Assembly (NCBI RefSeq): GCF_004359215.1
Contig: NC_090615.1
Location: 6,937,072 to 7,001,071, forward strand
DNA length: 64,000 bases
Reading direction: 5' to 3'
Origin: Bremia lactucae
Lineage: Eukaryota > Oomycota > Peronosporomycetes > Peronosporales > Peronosporaceae
Each line of letters starts with the position of its first letter. Positions within the stretch are counted from its first letter, which is position 1. Positions 61,597 to 64,000 of the stretch are shown here, one piece after another. The position numbers were made by a program, and so were the translations under genes. Below the pieces are notes generated by a model, which was given only the letters and a program-made list of their open reading frames with translations, did no database searches and was not told the DNA's origin.

Positions 61597-63920
61597 CCTG
61601 AAAGCACTCGCAGTCAATCTACGCCTGAGTTTTCACAAGACTAAAGCTTCACTGAAATAGAAGAGTTTCCAGACCTTTCAGAGGCGCAACGCGCAGCTAA
61701 TGACAAACTCAAAACTCTGTTTGCACTTGAACATGTAAAGTCCATTATATCCCACGGAACAGAGGTCCTGCATGCAAGGCTTGAAGCCTTCATGCGATAT
61801 GAATCCTCCCTGACAGCTTCTTCCAGAAGTGACGATGGGTAGTGTCACTCGACGGACTACGTGCTGTTCCACTTCATTATACAGAGTCGGGCTCAGAATT
61901 AATGTTTTTAACATTGAAGTTTATTAACTCAGACATTTTAATGTCTAAAACGCTGACAGACTCAGTTAATGATCCGCGCCAATAGCGTTTTTATTGCCTA
62001 TCAGAGGTAGGTTCACGACTTTCCAAAACTTTGCTGGGAACATTGCGCGTGGCGCCTAAGGTCTTAGACCTCCAATCGATCCATTGCTAATTGCGTTTAA
62101 GCCAGGCCATACCAAAGATGAAATCATATCTCGAATCCAAATCAAGAACGAGAAAGCGTTCTATACTGTCAAAGTCCAGAAACATTATACTTAAGTTCGA
62201 TAGAATTTTAGGAAAGTGAAACGAGTCCCAGTCGCTAAGAGAACAGTGATCGTATCACTTCATGCGCTTCAAGCGCCTCAACGTATTGTTGACTTCCTTC
62301 AAGAGAAAGACGTCGAGCATAATTGCAAGACGCTCCTAAGTCAATTTAAATTGACCATGGCTTATCAAAGCCCTTCACAGTCGCTTGAGCAACTAACAAC
62401 CCAGGCTTGTACTCACGCCCCGTGCCATTACGCACCGAGTGCGCGGAGTCTTCGATCCTTAAAGATCCTACGGATCCATTCCGTTCCTTGATTGAGAAAT
62501 TTCAAGATGTGGCATGTACCAATCCACCATCTGTTTTACCTCCGGATAGAGGTGTCCGTCATGAAATTGACTTGGTTTCGGGAACCAAATATTGTCACAC
62601 AACAGTGGCCTTTACCAAGGGAACAGTGTGACGTCATTGACAATTTCTTCCGTGCTAAGCACGAGGCTGGAATGATACGAGAGAGCAAATTTCCTCATTC
62701 GACACCGACATTTTATGTCAAAAAGCCAAATGGTAAATGGCGCATTGTACATGCTTATTATAAGCTTAATGCTTTCACTATTCCAGCACAAACCCACATT
62801 CCAAGAAAAATGTTCTTCAGAACAATATGTTGGGATGCACAATGCACAGTACACTGGACTTAGTCGATGGTTACTACCAACTGCTCATGCGAGCTAGCGA
62901 TATCCCGCTTACAGCGGTTAGCACCCTAAGCGGTATGTTATGGGAGTGCCACAAGGACTTTCCAACGTCCCGGCAACATTAATCGTCTAGTGACGCAACT
63001 GTTCCGCCCTCATCGTGGTTATGCACAGACTTATTTCAATGACATTTTTGTCCATAGTCGTGCGGATCAGGGTCGGTCGGATATGGAAAACCATTTAAAC
63101 CATTTGCGAGCAGTGCTCGAGTGTATGCGCTCAAATAAATTGTATGCCAATACATCTAAATGCATTTTTAGCGCAGACGAAATTCCTTTTTAGAATGCTT
63201 CATTGGAAAGCGAAGCCTTAGAGCGGATCTCGCTAAGGTAAAAACCATAGTAGATTGATTGGCCGGTTCCTAAAAACCAAAAGGATTTGCGTAACTGGTT
63301 GGTCTCGCCAATTATTTACACAAATATAGCGAAAATTACGCTGATATGGCTAGGCCATTATTTAATTTCCTTAATAAGGATACAGAATGGTGCTGGCTAG
63401 CACAGAACATTATGCTTTTCAAGCAGTTAAGAATAGGCTTATCCATGCCCTGATTCTGGCACTGCCAAATCAAATTGACCTTGCAGTGTCTTCTGGACGC
63501 ATCGAATTTTGGCATTAGTAGTGCCCTGTTACAAACAGGTGCTGATGGGCGTGAACGTGTTATTGCGTTCCGGTCTAGACAGCTTAAAGCTGCGAAAAAA
63601 AACTACCCAGTTCATGACAAAGAGGCACTTGCTATGAAGTATGCTCTCGTCAAATTCAGAGTTCATCTGCTCGGCTGTAAGCCGCTTGTGATATATACAG
63701 ATCACGCGTCATTACGCACGGCGACTAAGTCGCCCCATCTCTCACAGAGAATGGCCCGATGGCTATCATTTTTGCCGAATACAACTTCGAGGTGAAATAT
63801 AAGCCTGTCAAGCAGAATGCTTTGGCCGATGCATTATAACGCAAGCCGGATTATAAGCTCTCTTATTTAACGACAACAAAATCACCTATTACCGATACAA
63901 AATGTTCGGCTTACGCCAAG
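61597..63920 (+). pseudogene. Gyp-E2 pol (gag-like start, linker, RT, RNase H), degenerate
   Basis: Inverted copy of Gyp-E1. It keeps about 330 bp lost from E1, coding KTLFALEHVKSIISHG and RLEAFMRYESSLTASSRS (61700-61830), possibly the remains of a gag. Linker string VAKRTVIVSLHALQAPQRIV (62225). RT in shifted frames: HEIDLVSGTKYC, QQWPLPREQCDVIDNFF, WRIVHAYYKLNAFTIPAQT, and again YFND at 63032-63043. RNase H: YPVHDKEALAMKYALVKFRV and IYTDHASLRTATKS (63600-63750). It stops at 63920, where an L2 LTR begins, shortly after RNase H. Confidence 0.82.
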
Positions 63921-64000
63921 TGCAACGGGACACTACGACTTGTACTGTTTCAGTACAAGTCCACTTCACAATGCTTCAGTTGTGAGTGGTGCCTTTCGTT
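63921..64000 (+). repeat. LTR of family L2, cut by window end
   Basis: TGCAACGGGACACTACGACT, matching the start of 29170 and 6993. It interrupts Gyp-E2: E1 continues past this point (57095 leftward) without it. The other end lies outside the window. Confidence 0.8.

Overview
This is eukaryotic, gene-poor DNA made almost entirely of nested, mostly dead LTR retrotransposons. I see no convincing host gene, tRNA, rRNA, operon or CRISPR array. The mix of Ty3/gypsy chromoviruses with long antisense reading frames and Ty1/copia elements with short LTRs suggests an oomycete (Peronosporales-like) genome. That is inference, because no host marker gene is present. Three N runs (10265-10364, 20857-20956, 33190-33839) divide the window into four contigs, all broken inside transposons, so order across them is not assured.

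Layout. 1-1922: unresolved debris. 1923-3655: Gyp-A1 (LTR, gag). 3700-7660: repeat R containing degenerate Copia-A3, whose 3' LTR holds a solo LTR. 7661-10264: Copia-A1, intact up to the gap. 10365-13790: 3' half of a minus-strand Gyp-X element (LTR, antisense ORF, chromodomain, integrase, RT). 13800-14960: Copia-C fragment. 15420-15963: minus-strand gag. 15964-19248: plus-strand Gyp-X pol. 19249-20856: 3' end of a minus-strand Gyp-E element with its antisense ORF. 20957-23328: Copia-B, interrupted by young Copia-A2 (23329-27858). 27864-30166: repeat R, a solo LTR and unassigned DNA. 30167-38700: Gyp-A2, the most complete gypsy element (LTR, gag, protease region, RT, RNase H, integrase, chromodomain, antisense ORF, PPT). 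39100-45460: fragments of integrase and pol. 45464-48933: a chimera of several gypsy elements. 49269-56435: tandem Gyp-A3/Gyp-A4 sharing an LTR that carries a MITE. 56436-63920: two Gyp-E copies facing each other as an inverted repeat. 63921-64000: start of another LTR.

The most interesting signal is a long ORF on the strand opposite pol at the 3' end of several gypsy families. It starts about 113-172 bp inside the 3' LTR. Where it can be followed far enough, it runs back through the chromodomain and ends opposite the linker between the integrase C-terminus and the chromodomain; its last part is predicted coiled coil. In all four places where chromodomain and antisense ORF overlap (Gyp-A2, the 47 kb chimera, Gyp-E 3' end, Gyp-X1) the relative reading frame is identical, with the middle base of each codon facing the wobble base of the other. 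A small hairpin sits between the antisense start and the LTR in most families. Plant Tat-lineage elements are known to carry antisense ORFs before the 3' LTR, but I know of no described overlap with a chromodomain.

Sense-strand roles are standard: Gag packages RNA, protease matures it, RT/RNase H copies it, and integrase (with a chromodomain in gypsy elements) inserts the cDNA. Nearly every copy here has stops, frameshifts or deletions. Copia-A1 and Copia-A2 are the only ones that look recently mobile.
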